Positions 61,360-64,000 of a stretch of 64,000 bases of DNA are shown one piece after another. The DNA comes from Lasioglossum baleicum (taxonomy: Eukaryota; Arthropoda; Insecta; Hymenoptera; Halictidae). Positions within the stretch are counted from its first letter, which is position 1, and every line of letters starts with the position of its first letter. The position numbers and the translations under genes are program-made. The stretch lies in NCBI RefSeq assembly GCF_051020765.1, contig NW_027469288.1, forward strand, positions 1 through 64,000, written 5' to 3'. The notes under the pieces were generated by a model, which did no database searches, had not been told where the DNA came from, and was given only the letters and a program-made list of their open reading frames with translations.

Positions 61360-64000
61360 TGTGCCTTATGCGTTATGCGTTATCGGCTTTGCGTTATGCG
61401 TTATGGGTTATGCGTTATCCGTTACGGATTATGCGTTATGCATTATGCGTAATGCGCTATGGGTTATGCGTTATGCGTTGTGCGTTATCCGTTATGCGTT
61501 ATGCGTCATGCGTTATGCGTTATGCGTTATGCGTCATGCGTTATGCGTTATGCGTTATGCGTTATGCGTTATGCGTTATGCGTTATGCGTTATGCGTTAT
61601 GCGTTATGCGTTATGCGTTATGCGTTATGCGTTATGCGTTATGCGTTATGCGTTATGCGTTATGCGTTATGCCTTATGCGTTATGCGTTATCGGCTTTGC
61701 GTTATGCGTTATGGGTTATGCGTTATCCGTTACGGATTATGCGTTATGCATTATGCGTAATGCGCTATGGGTTATGCGTTGTGCGTTATCCGTTATGCGT
61801 TATGCGTTATGCGTTATGCGTTATGCTTTATGCGTTATGCGTTATGCGTTATGCGTTATGCGTTATGCGTTATGCGTTATGCGTTATGCGTTATGCGTAA
61901 TGCGTTATGCGTTATGCGTTATGCGTTATGCGTTATGCGTTATGCGTTATGCGTTATGCGTTATGCGTTATGCGTTATGCGTTATGCGTTATGCGTTATG
62001 CGTTATGCGTTATGCGTTATGCGTTATGCGTTATGCGTTATGCGTTATGCGTTATGCGTTATGCGTTATGCGTTATGCGATATGCGTTATGCGTTATGCG
62101 TTATGCCTTATGCGTTATGCGTTATCGGCTTTGCGTTATGCGTCATGCGTTATGGGTTATGCGTTATCCGTTATGGATTATGCGTTTTGCGTTATGCTTT
62201 ATGGGTTATGCGTCATGCGTTATGCGTTATGCGTTATGCGTTATGCGTTATGCGTTATGCGTTATGCGTTATGCGTTATCGGCTTTGCGTTATGCGTTAT
62301 GGGTTATGCGTTATCTGTTATGGATTATGCGTTATGCATTATGCGTAATGCGGTATGGGTTATGCGTTGTGCGTTATCCGTTATCTGTAATGCGTTATGC
62401 ATTATGCGTTATGCCTTATGCGTTATGCGTTATCGCCTTTGCGTTATGCGTCATGCGTTATGGGTTATGCGTTATCCGTTATGGATTATGCGTTATGCAT
62501 TATGCGTTACGCGTTATGCGTTATGCGTTTTGCGTTATGCGTTATGCGTTATCGGCTTTGCGTTATGCGTTATGGGTTATGCGTTATCTGTTATGGATTA
62601 TGCGTTATGCATTATGCGTAATGCGGTATGGGTTATGCGTTGTGCGTTATCCGTTATCTGTAATGCGTTATGCATTATGCGTTATGCCTTATGCGTTATG
62701 CGTTATCGGCTTTGCGTTATGCGTCATGCGTTATGGGTTATGCGTTATCCGTTATGGATTATGCGTTATGCATTATGCGTTACGCGTTATGCGTTATGCG
62801 TTATGCGTTATGCGTTATGCGTTATGCGTTATGCGTTATGCGTTATGCGTTATGCGTTATGCGTTATGCGTTATGCGTTATGCGTTATGCGTTATGCGTT
62901 ATGCGTTATGCGTTATGCGTTATGCGTTATGCGTTATGCGTTATGCGTTATGCGTTATGCGTTATGCGTTATGCGTTATGCGTTATGCGTTATGCGTTAT
63001 GCGTTATGCGTTATGCGTTATGCGTTATGCGTTATGCGTTATGCGTTATGCGTTATGCGTTATGCGTTATGCGTTATGCGTTATGCGTTATGCGTTATGC
63101 GTTATGCGTTATGCGTTATGCGTTATGCGTTATGCGTTATGCGTTATGCGTTATGCGTTATGCGTTATGCGTTATGCGTTATGCGTTATGCGTTATGCGT
63201 TATGCGTTATGCGTTATGCGTTATGCGTTATGCGTTATGCCTTATGCGTTATGCGTTATCGGCTTTGCGTTATGCGTTATGGGTTATGCGTTATCCGTTA
63301 CGGATTATGCGTTATGCATTATGCGTAATGCGCTATGGGTTAAGCGTTGTGCGTTATCCGTTATGCGTTATGCGTTATGCGTTATGCGTTATGCGTTATG
63401 CGTTATGCGTTATGCGTTATGCGTTATGCGTTATGCGTTATGCGTTATGCGTTATGCGTTATGCGTTATGCGTTATGCGTTATGCGTTATGCGTTATGCG
63501 TTATGCGTTATGCGTTATGCGTTATGCGTTATGCGTTATGCGTTATGCGTTATGCGTTATGCGTTATGCGTTATGCGTTATGCGTTATGCGTTATGCGTT
63601 ATGCGTTATGCCTTATGCGTTATGCGTTATCGGCTTTGCGTTATGCGTTATGGGTTATGCGTTATCCGTTACGGATTATGCGTTATGCATTATGCGTAAT
63701 GCGCTATGGGTTATGCGTTGTGCGTTATCCGTTATGCGTTATGCGATATGCGTTATGCGTTATGCGTTATGCGTTATGCGTTATGCGTTATGCGTTATGC
63801 GTTATGCGTTATGCGTTATGCGTTATGCGTTATGCGTTATGCGTTATGCGTTATGCGTTATGCGTTATGCGTTATGCGTTATGCGTTATGCGTTATGCGT
63901 TATGCGTTATGCGTTATGCGTTATGCGTTATGCGTTATGCGTTATGCGTTATGCGTTATGCGTTATGCGTTATGCGTTATGCGTTATGCGTTATGCGTTA
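61360..64000 (+). repeat. Higher-order satellite repeat, copy B, cut by window end
   Basis: Repeats the beginning of the 54722 block. TATCGCC is at 62430-62436 (offset about 6769) and TTAAGCG at 63340-63346 (offset 6188). The fall in offset means 83 units (581 bp), including a GTCATGCG/GATATGCG cassette, are absent in this copy. Confidence 0.8.

Larger units (their letters stand above)
17622..64000 (+). repeat. Heptanucleotide satellite (TTATGCG)n, right arm
   Basis: Continues the left arm for 46 kb to the end of the window in the same orientation, with no other insertion. It contains many cassettes of variant 7-mers arranged in higher-order duplications. Only two register breaks were seen, single 6-bp units at about 45078 and 49837. 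The forward strand has no stop codon in any frame of the perfect repeat (encoding MRYALCV repeats), whereas the reverse strand meets TAA in every frame. Long forward reading frames here are therefore arithmetic consequences of the unit and are not called as genes. Confidence 0.98.

Noticed and set aside
17622..64000. CRISPR array or coding tandem repeat
   Set aside because: The unit is 7 bp with no spacers, no leader and no cas genes. The rest of the window is eukaryotic.
17622..64000. Telomeric repeat
   Set aside because: TTATGCG is not a known telomere motif to my knowledge, it lacks the G-rich strand pattern, and it carries ordered higher-order blocks typical of interstitial satellite.

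Overview
The window is eukaryotic heterochromatin-like DNA. About 53 kb is one simple satellite with a 7-bp unit (TTATGCG, read on the + strand), and it is interrupted once by a complete Ty3/Gypsy-type LTR retrotransposon of 10,858 bp on the - strand. No host gene, tRNA, rRNA or prokaryotic feature is visible. The host is probably an arthropod, most likely an insect. The element has canonical animal Gypsy architecture with a tRNA-Lys-type primer site and a 4-bp target duplication, and its genes are rich in undepleted CpG. The species cannot be named from the sequence.

Layout: 1-6763 is the left satellite arm. 6764-17621 is the retrotransposon, flanked by a GCGT duplication. 17622-64000 is the right satellite arm. 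Reading the element in its own direction (descending coordinates): 5' LTR (17621-16004), 3-nt spacer, primer binding site (16000-15989), a 2-kb untranslated leader with a strong hairpin and a three-copy tandem repeat, gag (13976-12555), a -1 frameshift signal (GGGAAAC plus stem) near the gag end, pol (open 12615-9421: protease, RT, RNase H, integrase), one TAA stop, then an in-frame third ORF (9375-8920), a 3' untranslated region, a polypurine tract (8395-8383) and the 3' LTR (8381-6764). The two LTRs differ at one base in 1618 by direct reading, and no ORF is broken, so this is a very young and possibly competent copy.

The least expected gene is the third ORF. It is not a recognisable envelope: it lacks membrane segments and ends in a CCHC knuckle plus a second Cys-pair module with the same spacing as the end of Gag. 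It lies in the same frame as pol, separated from it by a single stop codon.

The satellite is not uniform. Runs of perfect 7-mers are punctuated by recurring cassettes of substituted 7-mers, almost always in strict 7-bp register and always in one orientation. Shared rare variants show tandem duplication at several scales (273 bp, about 0.7 kb, 2.9 kb, 4.8-5.1 kb, 6.6 kb and 7.2 kb). A paralogous copy of the insertion site at 28.1-28.3 kb is empty, so the element arrived after that duplication. The huge forward-strand reading frames across the satellite follow from a 7-bp unit with no stop in any forward frame and are not called as genes.
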